From Candidatus Atribacter fermentans (GTDB taxonomy: Bacteria > Atribacterota > Atribacteria > Atribacterales > Atribacteraceae), in the NCBI GenBank assembly GCA_012517485.1, contig JAAYUT010000156.1:1-11038 (forward strand): a stretch of DNA of 11,038 nucleotides. Reading direction: 5' to 3'. Positions 1 through 7,547 of the stretch are shown piece by piece; position 1 is the stretch's first letter; every line of letters starts with the position of its first letter. The notes under the pieces were generated by a model. That model was given only the letters and a program-made list of their open reading frames with translations. It searched no databases and was not told where the DNA came from. The translations under genes were made by a program, and so were the position numbers.

Positions 1-1
1 A

Positions 2-1375
2 GAGAAACAATCCATTCAAGATATTCGATCTTGTCCTGAAAAGTATCTGGATCAAGATATTCTTTTACGAATTGCTGGGAGAATAATGGCCATTCGCCGT
101 CACGGCAAAGCGATTTTTGCTGATATTCAGGATCGGCTGGGAAGGATTCAAATTTATGTTAAGAAAGATACCATCGGCGACAGTTCATTTGGAATTTTTA
201 AAAGTTTGGATGTCGGAGATGTTATTGGTTTAGAAGGAAAATTGTTCAAAACTCATAGTGGTGAACTCACTCTTGTCGTTGAAAATTTTACTCTTCTTAG
301 TAAATGCTTGCGACCACTTCCAGAGAAATGGCATGGATTAAAAGAAGTTGAAGTGAGATATCGAAAACGTTATCTCGATTTGATTATGAACCCTGAAGTC
401 CGAGAAGTATTTCACATCCGTTCTCGAGTGTTGGGAGAGCTCAGAAAATATTTAGATGAAAGAGGTTTTTTGGAAGTTGAAACTCCAATGATGCAGCTTA
501 TTCCAGGAGGAGCCCTCGCTCGTCCCTTTGTCACTTTTCATAATGCACTTGGAATCGATTTATACCTCAGAATTGCACCTGAACTATATCTCAAACGTTT
601 AATAGTGGGGGGTATGGAAAAGGTATATGAAATAAACAGAAATTTCCGCAACGAGGGGCTATCAGTTCGCCATAATCCAGAATTTACTATGTTAGAACTT
701 TATCAGGCTTATGGAAATTATGAGACGATGATGGATTTGTGTGAAAAAATGTTATCTTCGATTGTGTTTTCGATATTGGGGACTTATCAGGTTAATTACC
801 AGGATATGGTTATTGATTTTACTCCTCCCTGGCAAAGGTTAAACCTTCGAGAAGTAATTAAAAAAGAAGGTGGAGTCGATATTTTTGAAGATAGCTTAGA
901 AGTTCTTTATCAGCGAGGAAAGAAAGCGTGTTTGAACTGTGATCCAACTTGGGATCGAGGAAAATTTGTGAACGAATTTTTGGATATTTTTGTACAACCG
1001 CATCTGGTTAATCCAACTTTTATTTTAGAATATCCAGTTGAAATATCACCATTAGCCAAAGCCAAAAAAAATGATCCTTTAGTTGCGGAACGATTTGAGC
1101 TTTTTATTGGTAAGGAAGAATTAGGAAACGCTTATAGTGAGCTCAATGATCCTATTGAGCAAAAAAAGAGATTTTTAGATCAAGTCCAAAAGAGAGACAG
1201 AGGTGACTCTGAAGCTCACTGCATCGATCAAGATTATATCGAAGCACTTGAATATGGCATGCCGCCAACCGGTGGAATGGGAATTGGTATTGATCGGCTT
1301 GTTATGCTTTTAACCAATTCACCCTCGATTCGTGAAGTTATTTTCTTCCCAATTCTCCGGCCGAAAGTTGATTGA
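2..1375 (+). CDS. lysS: Lysyl-tRNA synthetase, class II (5' end cut by window edge)
   Basis: Charges tRNA-Lys with lysine in the cytoplasm, using ATP. The reading frame is open from base 2, so the gene begins upstream; about 457 codons are visible against roughly 490-500 for bacterial LysRS, so some 40 N-terminal residues are missing. The ATG at 86 is internal: the codons before it read into the OB-fold anticodon-binding domain (GRIMAIRRHGKAIFADIQD). Numbering from the Met at base 86, the class II core follows: motif 1 with GFLEVETPMM (127-136) and IPGGALARPF, motif 2 with FRNEG (187-191) and RHNPEFTMLE, and motif 3 with GGMGIGIDRL (396-405). These are the LysRS signatures, and no key residue appears lost. 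The stop codon TGA at 1373-1375 lies inside the -35 box of the next operon. lysS also sits just upstream of ctsR in Bacillus subtilis. Confidence 0.97.
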   Translation, partial: EKQSIQDIRSCPEKYLDQDILLRIAGRIMAIRRHGKAIFADIQDRLGRIQIYVKKDTIGDSSFGIFKSLDVGDVIGLEGKLFKTHSGELTLVVENFTLLSKCLRPLPEKWHGLKEVEVRYRKRYLDLIMNPEVREVFHIRSRVLGELRKYLDERGFLEVETPMMQLIPGGALARPFVTFHNALGIDLYLRIAPELYLKRLIVGGMEKVYEINRNFRNEGLSVRHNPEFTMLELYQAYGNYETMMDLCEKMLSSIVFSILGTYQVNYQDMVIDFTPPWQRLNLREVIKKEGGVDIFEDSLEVLYQRGKKACLNCDPTWDRGKFVNEFLDIFVQPHLVNPTFILEYPVEISPLAKAKKNDPLVAERFELFIGKEELGNAYSELNDPIEQKKRFLDQVQKRDRGDSEAHCIDQDYIEALEYGMPPTGGMGIGIDRLVMLLTNSPSIREVIFFPILRPKVD

Positions 1376-1400
1376 CAATCGGTAAGTTTATCCCTATAAT
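1372..1400 (+). promoter_or_regulatory. Consensus sigma-A-type promoter of the ctsR operon
   Basis: TTGACA at 1372-1377 and TATAAT at 1395-1400 are separated by 17 bp, a perfect match to the vegetative promoter consensus. The -35 box contains the lysS stop codon. The expected transcription start is around 1406-1408, exactly where the CtsR-type operator begins. A promoter this strong directly before a repressor binding site fits an operon that is strongly expressed once derepressed. Confidence 0.85.
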
Positions 1401-1406
1401 AGTAAA

Positions 1407-1423
1407 TGTCAATAATGGTCAAA
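1407..1423 (+). promoter_or_regulatory. CtsR operator (tandem heptad)
   Basis: The known CtsR box is a direct repeat of RGTCAAA heptads separated by NAN. Here TGTCAAT (1407-1413), AAT (1414-1416) and GGTCAAA (1417-1423) match it: the second heptad is perfect, the first matches 5 of 7 positions, and the spacer fits. It starts 6 bases after the -10 box, covering the predicted transcription start, a position suited to blocking initiation. The operon's first gene encodes CtsR, so autoregulation is the natural reading. Confidence 0.8.
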
Positions 1424-1501
1424 ATACTCGGATGTAGTTCCGAATGCCAAATTTCGAGTTGAAAAAAATGCAAAAAGACCGAGAATGGGAGGTTGATAGA
1501 G

Positions 1502-1996
1502 GTGTACTCCCTATGTGATTCTATAGAAAAATATTTGATACGACTTATCGAAAAGTCACCAAATAACACTGTCACTATACAGAGAGGAAGGATAGCAGAA
1601 GAATTTGATTGTGCACCTTCTCAGATCAACTATGTCTTGATGACCCGTTTTAATGTTTTTAAAGGCTTTATTGTCGAAAGCCGTAGAGGAGGAAGCGGGT
1701 ATGTCAAGATACAACAAATCCAAATGGACCGGTTAGAACCGGTCGTGAATTTTCTTGAAATATCCGAAAGAGATATTAAAGAAAGTGAAGTTGAAAGTTT
1801 GTTAAAATGGTTAGAGCGAGAAGGATTCATTACCTCAAGAGAGGGATCGTTGATGAAAGCAGCAATAATTGATGCTTTTAATAAACTTAGCTTTGATTCC
1901 TTTCTTTCGGTTCGGGATATTAATATAATGCGATCGAATATCCTTCGTGAAATGCTTCTTCAAGTTTTAAAAGTTGGGTATGACTATGAAGTGTGA
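1502..1996 (+). CDS. ctsR: CtsR heat-shock transcriptional repressor
   Basis: Dimeric winged helix-turn-helix repressor of clp genes, released on heat or protein stress. I chose GTG at 1502 because GGGAGG (1487-1492) lies 9 bases upstream; a TTG at 1493 touches that site and is too close. The product is 164 residues, slightly longer than the usual 150-155. The DNA-binding domain spans about residues 1-70, with the family signature SQINYVLMTRF (40-50) and the wing IVESRRGGSGY (57-67). Arg62 corresponds to the arginine that McsB phosphorylates in Geobacillus CtsR. The Gly-rich wing loop, GGGG in Bacillus, is GGSG here. The C-terminal helical dimerisation domain follows. The gene starts about 95 bases after the predicted transcription start; that leader includes a 5-bp hairpin (TCGGA/TCCGA, 1428-1443). 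Its end overlaps mcsA. Confidence 0.94.
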   Translation: MYSLCDSIEKYLIRLIEKSPNNTVTIQRGRIAEEFDCAPSQINYVLMTRFNVFKGFIVESRRGGSGYVKIQQIQMDRLEPVVNFLEISERDIKESEVESLLKWLEREGFITSREGSLMKAAIIDAFNKLSFDSFLSVRDINIMRSNILREMLLQVLKVGYDYEV

Positions 1997-2483
1997 GCTA
2001 TGTAATAACACTGCCAGTGTGGTTTTTTTTGTTTTAGATAAAGAAGAAAAGATTGAGAAAAAGTTTTATCTCTGCGAAGTATGTGCAAGTAAGGTTCCGG
2101 TATCGTGTTTTGTTGTTAACCAGATTCAGCAACCATCCCGGCTGAAACAATTTTCCATTCCAAAACAAACTGAAGAAAACATCTCAGGTATATTCTGTAG
2201 TTATTGTTTAACATCAGCAAAGGATTTTTTAGAAAATGGCTTATTGGGTTGCTCTCGTTGCTATGATTCTTTTAGCGAGTTGATACAGGATTGTATTTCT
2301 GTAAAACAACTGAAGCTCACTCATCGGGGGAAAATGCCTATTCGATTATTTCAACGAAAAAAACTCAAAAAAGATATTGACCAAATGAGGCAAATTTACC
2401 AAAAATGTCTTGAAAAAGAGAATTATGAAGAAGCATATGGTGTAGGTCGAAGGCTTAAGCGACTTGAGTCATATTTAAGATGA
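1986..2483 (+). CDS. mcsA: McsA-like zinc-binding kinase activator with C-terminal UVR motif
   Basis: In Bacillus, McsA binds zinc, activates the McsB arginine kinase and helps control CtsR. This protein (165 residues from ATG 1986) has four CxxC pairs, at residues 3-6, 30-33, 71-74 and 89-92, in the spacing expected of McsA. Its basic, coiled C-terminus (about 128-163, with EKENYEEAYGVGRRLKRLE) is UVR-like, the motif also found in UvrB and in the ClpC middle domain. The start at 1986 gives an N-terminus MKCELC like that of other McsAs (MICQEC) and has GGG 7 bases upstream; ATG 1980 and TTG 1974 are in-frame alternatives. The gene overlaps the end of ctsR by 11 bases, suggesting translational coupling, and stops 3 bases before mcsB. 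All zinc ligands are present, unlike the catalytic residues of its usual partner next door. Confidence 0.92.
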   Translation: MKCELCNNTASVVFFVLDKEEKIEKKFYLCEVCASKVPVSCFVVNQIQQPSRLKQFSIPKQTEENISGIFCSYCLTSAKDFLENGLLGCSRCYDSFSELIQDCISVKQLKLTHRGKMPIRLFQRKKLKKDIDQMRQIYQKCLEKENYEEAYGVGRRLKRLESYLR

Positions 2484-2486
2484 AAA

Positions 2487-3509
2487 ATGTTCTTGTCTCA
2501 TTTTTTTTCTCAAAAACCAGGAGAATTCTCGAAAATCGTTTCTCGAATCACTTTATCTCGAAATATCGAAGGTATTCCGTTTCCTAACCGAGCAACATTG
2601 ATCTGGGTTGAAGACCTCAAGCAAAGAATGAAGAATTTATATCAAAGATTTTTTGCACCAAAAAAATTTCGATGGGTTCAACTTGACACTATTCCAAAAA
2701 ATGAGCTTGATGACTTTTATTATCAGAATTTAATTCCCAGAGAAGTCCTTGAAAATCCGACAAACCGATATTTGATGTATTCGGGTTATCGAGGGGTTTT
2801 AATTAATTATCTTGACCATCTCCAAATATTTTCTATTACATCGAGTTTGGACTTAAGTCGAATTTATCACGATGCCAATAAGTTAGATGATTTAATAGAG
2901 AAAAATATTGATTATGCTTATTCTGAAAAGTGGGGGTATCTTACTTCATTTATCAATAAAGTTGGAACTGGAATGGATTTATCAGTAACTATTCATCTTC
3001 CGGCTTTGTCCTTACTTTATGGTGAGGATCGTTTTATCCAATGGATGAAAGATAAACATTTCCTTGTCACGAATTTCCGTGGAGAAGATGGTGTTATTGG
3101 CCATGTATATCATTTTTCAAACCTTTATTCTTTAGGAGTTACTGAGTGTCAAATTGTCAATGATTTGAAGAAGTTTGGAAGTAACTTATTAAAGTGGGAA
3201 AGACAAGTTCGTGAATCTTTAAAAAAGAATTTACCACGAAGCAGAGAACTCGAGGAAATGGTCATGATGAAAGGAAAACAACTCTATCAAAATGATCATT
3301 TTTCCTTTAAAGATATTTTTGATTTTCTTTCTATTTGGACATTAGCTTGGCAATGTGGAATATTTTCACCATCTAAAGGTTTAAAATTAGTAGAAGTGAA
3401 AGATATATTACAAAAAATTTGGGAAAATGATTCCAGCTTAAAAAAAGAATGTTTGAATATATTGCGTTTTTTCAGAGTTATCTCTGGGGAGGAACTTTGC
3501 GATGTTTGA
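2487..3509 (+). CDS. mcsB: McsB-family protein, probable catalytically dead arginine kinase
   Basis: Position between mcsA and clpC, and scaffold segments such as GYLTS..VGTG (150-162), SVTIHLPAL (166-174) and IDYAYSEKWGYL, place this 340-residue protein in the McsB/phosphagen-kinase family (Bacillus McsB is about 363). McsB normally phosphorylates arginines to mark proteins for ClpCP. Compared from memory with Bacillus McsB, the active site is gone: SRIRLARN is SRITLSRN (19-26), NEEDHIRI is NYLDHLQI (107-114, losing catalytic Glu and Arg), TSCPTN is TSFINK (153-158, losing the Cys), GLRAS is GMDLS (162-166), the VRG/GEGSEA loop is VTNFRGEDG (194-202), and DVRLG has no arginine. The C-terminal RDxxRA phosphoarginine-binding motif is also missing. 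The frame is intact throughout, so it is not a decayed gene. It probably acts as an adaptor or regulator. The start has little Shine-Dalgarno sequence, suggesting coupling to mcsA; its end overlaps clpC by 8 bases. Confidence 0.85.
   Translation: MFLSHFFSQKPGEFSKIVSRITLSRNIEGIPFPNRATLIWVEDLKQRMKNLYQRFFAPKKFRWVQLDTIPKNELDDFYYQNLIPREVLENPTNRYLMYSGYRGVLINYLDHLQIFSITSSLDLSRIYHDANKLDDLIEKNIDYAYSEKWGYLTSFINKVGTGMDLSVTIHLPALSLLYGEDRFIQWMKDKHFLVTNFRGEDGVIGHVYHFSNLYSLGVTECQIVNDLKKFGSNLLKWERQVRESLKKNLPRSRELEEMVMMKGKQLYQNDHFSFKDIFDFLSIWTLAWQCGIFSPSKGLKLVEVKDILQKIWENDSSLKKECLNILRFFRVISGEELCDV
3486..3494 (+). promoter_or_regulatory. Strong ribosome binding site of clpC inside the end of mcsB
   Basis: GGGGAGGAA lies 7 bases before the clpC ATG at 3502, within the last codons of mcsB. 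It fixes the clpC start and gives clpC much stronger independent initiation than mcsB, which has almost no Shine-Dalgarno sequence. Confidence 0.8.
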
Positions 3510-5964
3510 GCGATATACCGAAAGAGCCAGAAAGGTAATCATATTGGCTCAAGACGAAGCTGTGCGTCTCAAGCACAATTATATAGGGACGGAGCATCTC
3601 CTATTAGGCTTATTAAGAGAACGAGAAGGAATTGCAGCGAAAATATTAGAAAGTCTCGACGTTAGCATTGAAGCGGTTCGAAATGAATTGGAGAATTTCG
3701 TTGATAGGACAGAATATCAAGGTGCAACTGAAGTTGCATTTACACCGCGTGCCAAAAGAGTGTTGGAATTGGCATTGGATGAGACACGCCGGTTATCACA
3801 TAAATATGTTGGAACAGAACATATCCTGCTCGGTGTTTTTCGAGAAGGAGATGGAGTAGGTGCTCAGATTCTCAGAAGACTTGGGCTTGATATCGAAACC
3901 GTCCGAATGAGATTAAATCAAATCCTGAATGAAAACTCCCAACAACAAGATCCCTTTGCACCAGCTAATCAGACCAAAAAAGAAAGCAAAACACCAATTT
4001 TGGATGAATTCAGCCGAGATTTAACCCAACTTGCAAAAGAAGGAAAGTTAGATCCAGTGATTGGCCGAGAGAGAGAAATAGAAAGAGTTATTCAAATCTT
4101 GAGCCGACGGACAAAAAATAATCCAGTTTTGATTGGTGAACCAGGTGTAGGCAAGACCGCTATTGTAGAAGGTTTAGGCCAAAAAATCATTAAAGGCGAA
4201 GTTCATGAAATTCTAAAAAATAAAAGAGTTGTTAGCCTTGATTTAGCAGCAATAGTGGCTGGAACCAAATATCGGGGTGAATTTGAAAAAAGGCTTAAGA
4301 AGATAATATCTGAAATTGTCCAAACTCGGGAAGTCATCCTGTTTATTGATGAAGTGCATACTTTAGTTGGTGCTGGTGCTGCTGAAGGCGCAATTGATGC
4401 TGCAAATATACTCAAACCTGCTTTAGCCCGTGGAGAATTGCAAGCAATTGGAGCAACGACGATTACTGAATATCGAAAATATATTGAAAAAGATTCAGCC
4501 TTAGAAAGACGTTTCCAGCCGGTGTATGTTGATGAGCCGTCAGTGAAGAGTAGCATTGAAATTTTACGAGGAATTAAGGAACGCTATGAAGATCACCATC
4601 GAGTTGAAATAATCGACGAAGCCCTCAAAGCAGCGGTTTATCTCTCACAACGGTACATTAGCGACCGTTATCTTCCTGATAAAGCGATTGATGTAATGGA
4701 CGAAGCAAGTAGTCGGGTTCGCTTACGAGCAACGGTATTACCCGATGATCTTAAACAAATGGAAAAAGAGATTGAAGAAATCCGAATAAAAAAAGAAACC
4801 TCGGTAAAACAACAGGATTTTGAGGAAGCAGCAACTTTGAGAGACCTCGAAGATCAATTAAAGAGGAAATACCGGAAAAATAAAGATGAATGGTTACAGC
4901 AGATTGACACCATGCGGCCATTGGTAACTGAGGAGGATATTGCCGCAGTGGTTGCCAACTGGACTGGAATACCAGTATCCCGGTTAGCAATCGAAGAAAA
5001 ACAACGTTTAGTAAATATGGATGAAGAAATTCATAAGCGATTAATTGGTCAAGATGAAGCTGTAAAAGCGGTATCTCGGGCGATTCGAAGGTCTCGAGCT
5101 GGCTTGAAAGACCCTCGTCGACCAATTGGTTCATTTATCTTCTTGGGGCCATCAGGAGTTGGAAAAACTGAATTAGGAAAAGCTTTAGCGGAGTTTCTTT
5201 TTGGAAAAGAAGATTCTCTGATTACCCTTGATATGTCGGAATACATGGAAAAACATACCATATCTCGGTTAATCGGTTCTCCTCCTGGATATATTGGCTA
5301 TGATGAAGGTGGGCAGTTGACGGAAAAAGTTCGTCGACATCCTTATTCAGTCATTTTATTTGATGAAATTGAAAAAGCGAGTCCTGAGATATTCAACGTT
5401 TTACTTCAAATTCTTGAAGAAGGTCGCTTAACTGATGCTCAGGGAAGACCAGTAGACTTTAAAAATACCGTTATTATTATGACATCCAATTTGGGAGCTC
5501 GTATGATCTCATCCAATATTTCTATCGGTTTTGGTAATACTACCAGTGAGGGTTGTTCGTATGAAGACATCAAATGCAAGGTTATGGAAGAAGTAAAACG
5601 AGTATTTGTACCTGAATTCTTGAATCGTATTGATGAATTAATCGTATTTAGACCTTTAAAACAAGAAGAAATTGAAAAGATTGTTGATTTAATGATGAAG
5701 GAGACCGTTAAACGTCTTGCCGAACAATCGATAACCATCGAGTTAACTCCTGAGGCACGTTCAAAGATAGCCAAAGAAGGATATGATCCAAACTTTGGTG
5801 CACGTCCTTTGAGAAGAGCAATCCAACGGATGGTAGAAGATCCCATCTCGGATCTCATTTTAAAAGGAACATTTAAAGAAGGAGATCGGATTTTAATCGG
5901 AGTGGAAGATGAAATCCTTCGCTTTGATAAAATGTTGCCCCTCGAGCTTTCTTTAAAGGATTAG
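3502..5964 (+). CDS. clpC: ClpC AAA+ unfoldase, ATPase subunit of the ClpCP protease
   Basis: Hexameric AAA+ machine that unfolds proteins and feeds them to ClpP; in Bacillus it degrades CtsR and arginine-phosphorylated proteins. Full length at 820 residues. Order: double Clp N-domain (1-145), with the pocket glutamates that bind phosphoarginine in Bacillus ClpC conserved as E31 (IGTEH) and E106 (VGTEH); first AAA+ module with Walker A GEPGVGKT (212-219), pore loop GTKYRGE (254-260), Walker B FIDE (281-284) and arginine fingers ERRF (335-338); middle domain with a UVR-like coiled coil (about 425-465), typical of ClpC and the docking site for adaptors; second AAA+ module with Walker A GPSGVGKT (549-556), Walker B LFDE (619-622) and the ClpP-docking loop IGF (675-677). 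No lesion seen. It overlaps mcsB by 8 bases and ends one base before radA. Regulation is probably by CtsR from 1407-1423. Confidence 0.98.
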   Translation: MFERYTERARKVIILAQDEAVRLKHNYIGTEHLLLGLLREREGIAAKILESLDVSIEAVRNELENFVDRTEYQGATEVAFTPRAKRVLELALDETRRLSHKYVGTEHILLGVFREGDGVGAQILRRLGLDIETVRMRLNQILNENSQQQDPFAPANQTKKESKTPILDEFSRDLTQLAKEGKLDPVIGREREIERVIQILSRRTKNNPVLIGEPGVGKTAIVEGLGQKIIKGEVHEILKNKRVVSLDLAAIVAGTKYRGEFEKRLKKIISEIVQTREVILFIDEVHTLVGAGAAEGAIDAANILKPALARGELQAIGATTITEYRKYIEKDSALERRFQPVYVDEPSVKSSIEILRGIKERYEDHHRVEIIDEALKAAVYLSQRYISDRYLPDKAIDVMDEASSRVRLRATVLPDDLKQMEKEIEEIRIKKETSVKQQDFEEAATLRDLEDQLKRKYRKNKDEWLQQIDTMRPLVTEEDIAAVVANWTGIPVSRLAIEEKQRLVNMDEEIHKRLIGQDEAVKAVSRAIRRSRAGLKDPRRPIGSFIFLGPSGVGKTELGKALAEFLFGKEDSLITLDMSEYMEKHTISRLIGSPPGYIGYDEGGQLTEKVRRHPYSVILFDEIEKASPEIFNVLLQILEEGRLTDAQGRPVDFKNTVIIMTSNLGARMISSNISIGFGNTTSEGCSYEDIKCKVMEEVKRVFVPEFLNRIDELIVFRPLKQEEIEKIVDLMMKETVKRLAEQSITIELTPEARSKIAKEGYDPNFGARPLRRAIQRMVEDPISDLILKGTFKEGDRILIGVEDEILRFDKMLPLELSLKD

Positions 5965-5965
5965 T

Positions 5966-7345
5966 GTGAAAAAAACGGAGTATATTTGTCAGAACTGCGA
6001 ATATTCCACCCCCAGCTGGTTGGGGAAATGCCCTCAATGTGGGGGGTGGAATACTTTTAAAGAAATCGCTTCTATCCCGCAAAAATCCCCCAAAAGAAAT
6101 GAGTCAAAAACTACTACCCAGCCCCTCTCTCTTCCAGATTTGTTTAACCAAAATTATGAAGTTGAACGGCGGATTGGAACGAGTCTAAGTGAAGTGGATC
6201 GGGTTTTAGGTGGTGGTATTGTTGAGGGATCTCTTTCTCTTTTGAGTGGAGACCCAGGAATTGGAAAGTCTACTTTGCTTTTAGCGATTGCTGCTGGTAT
6301 TGCACGCCAAGGGAAAAAAGTACTTTATGTTAGCACTGAAGAGTCTCTCCATCAGCTTTTTATAAGGGTACAGCGCTTTGGGTTTAAACCAAATCCCAAT
6401 TTATGGCTTCATTCAACAGATAGTTACAATGATATTGAGCGAAGTATAGAGAATCTTGCCCCCTCCCTGATGATTATTGATTCCATACAAAATTTATCTT
6501 TAGATGAATTCAATAGCATGCCTGGCAATATATCCCTCATTCGTGATCTCAGTTCACGGTTTATGGAGATTTCCAAAAAGAAAAATATTGCTATTTTTTT
6601 AGTCGGTCATGTGACCAAGGAGGGAATCGTCGCTGGACCTCGAACCTTAGAGCATTTAGTTGATGTGGTTCTCTATTTGGATGGGGAAGCTCACCATCAA
6701 TTACGAGTTTTGAGAAGTGTGAAAAACCGATTTGGTTCAACACAAGAAGTTGGTTTATTAGAAATGAAGGAAGAGGGGTTAGTCGAGTTAATCGATCCTT
6801 CAAAATTTTTTTTGGTTGAAAAAGATATCGACAATAGTAGTACCGCACGGACCGTATTGGCGGAGGGAAAAAGGGCGTTACTTCTTGAAGTGCAGACTTT
6901 GGTGAATCGATCTTACCTCGATTATCCAAGAAGGGTGAGCGTTGGTTTCGATGTCAATCGCCTACACCTTTTGGTGGCAGTGATAGAGAAACGATTACAC
7001 CTTCATTTCAGTCAGCAAGATATTTATTTAAACATGGCTGGAGGGATGAAAGTCACCGAAACTACCCCTGATTTAGCCGTATGTTTTAGTCTTATTTCTT
7101 CACGTTTGGAAAAAAGCCTCAGCAAAAATACCATCTATTTAGGAGAAGTGGGTTTGGGTGGAGAAATCCGACCGGTCCATTTTTTTGAAGGAAGAATTCA
7201 AGAAGCAGAGAGGATGGGTATAAGCCAGGTGATAACCTCTCAATATCATCTTCACAGTAGTGCTAAGAAGAAATTAAGAGGACTGAAAATCATTGGCTAT
7301 CAAACCCTTTATGAAGCAGCACAGAAAGAAGGCTTAGTCCAGTAA
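5966..7345 (+). CDS. radA: RadA, DNA recombination/repair branch-migration ATPase
   Basis: RadA is a RecA-like, ring-forming helicase that extends recombination intermediates during repair. The 459-residue length is usual. It shows the N-terminal C4 zinc finger (C8, C11, C22, C25), a RecA-type core with Walker A GDPGIGKST (95-103) and Walker B LMIIDS (158-163), the RadA-specific KNRFG motif (253-257), and a C-terminal Lon-like domain with GGMKVTE (349-355). The start is GTG at 5966, one base after the clpC stop, with AAAGGA (5955-5960) 5 bases upstream. This spacing makes radA the last gene of the ctsR operon, as it is in Bacillus. The product is cytoplasmic. In Bacillus disA follows; here it does not. 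Confidence 0.97.
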   Translation: MKKTEYICQNCEYSTPSWLGKCPQCGGWNTFKEIASIPQKSPKRNESKTTTQPLSLPDLFNQNYEVERRIGTSLSEVDRVLGGGIVEGSLSLLSGDPGIGKSTLLLAIAAGIARQGKKVLYVSTEESLHQLFIRVQRFGFKPNPNLWLHSTDSYNDIERSIENLAPSLMIIDSIQNLSLDEFNSMPGNISLIRDLSSRFMEISKKKNIAIFLVGHVTKEGIVAGPRTLEHLVDVVLYLDGEAHHQLRVLRSVKNRFGSTQEVGLLEMKEEGLVELIDPSKFFLVEKDIDNSSTARTVLAEGKRALLLEVQTLVNRSYLDYPRRVSVGFDVNRLHLLVAVIEKRLHLHFSQQDIYLNMAGGMKVTETTPDLAVCFSLISSRLEKSLSKNTIYLGEVGLGGEIRPVHFFEGRIQEAERMGISQVITSQYHLHSSAKKKLRGLKIIGYQTLYEAAQKEGLVQ

Positions 7346-7400
7346 AAAAAATTAAAGTAAGTTTGAAATTTGTAGAAACTGAACTCAGAAAATGAGTATT

Positions 7401-7428
7401 TTGGATAACAGCGTTGAAGTGTTATAAT
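7401..7428 (+). promoter_or_regulatory. Possible promoter for yacL-ispD-ispF-rlpA
   Basis: A perfect -10 box TATAAT (7423-7428) is preceded at 16 bp by TTGGAT (7401-7406), a poor -35 match. It lies 55 bases after radA and would give a leader of about 180 bases before the PIN/TRAM gene. AT-rich DNA produces such matches by chance, so this is tentative. Confidence 0.4.
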
Positions 7429-7482
7429 TATTTTCATAAAACAATAAAATTAAATTCAAATTGTATTTTATCTTTTCAAAAA

Positions 7483-7522
7483 GTGGTTTTAAAAAGGGAA
7501 TAAACCGCGGAATATTTTTTTT
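7483..7522 (+). terminator. Hairpin followed by T-tract (terminator or attenuator)
   Basis: GTGGTTT (7483-7489) can pair with AAACCGC (7502-7508), one pair being a wobble, around a 12-base loop; 6 bases later comes a run of eight Ts (7515-7522). It could end transcription of the ctsR-radA operon. If the promoter at 7401-7428 is real, it would instead be an attenuator in the yacL leader. The stem is short and the gap to the Ts is longer than in a classic intrinsic terminator. Confidence 0.35.
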
Positions 7523-7540
7523 GATTATACTTCTAGTTGA

Positions 7541-7547
7541 AAGGAGG
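7541..7547 (+). promoter_or_regulatory. Orphan Shine-Dalgarno sequence in the radA-yacL gap
   Basis: AAGGAGG is a near-perfect ribosome binding site, but no ATG, GTG or TTG follows at a usable distance. Only an ATT at 7553 fits; it would open an eight-codon frame ending at TAA 7577-7579. The next gene has its own site further on, so this may be a relic of a lost gene, a tiny leader peptide signal, or chance. Confidence 0.3.

Noticed and set aside
1376..1501. rRNA or tRNA genes between lysS and ctsR, as in Bacillus subtilis
   Set aside because: The gap is only 126 bases and holds just the promoter, operator and leader; no RNA gene sequence is present.
1234..1575. Open frame on the minus strand across the lysS end and the ctsR start
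   Set aside because: It overlaps two well-supported genes and their promoter, has no recognisable domain and reads as the antisense of LysRS motif 3.
4203..5858. Several minus-strand open frames of 70-139 codons inside clpC
   Set aside because: They are shadows of the strongly conserved clpC frame, with no ribosome binding sites or family features.
6591..6929. Minus-strand open frame inside radA
   Set aside because: It lies within the radA core, shows low-complexity composition and no known motif.
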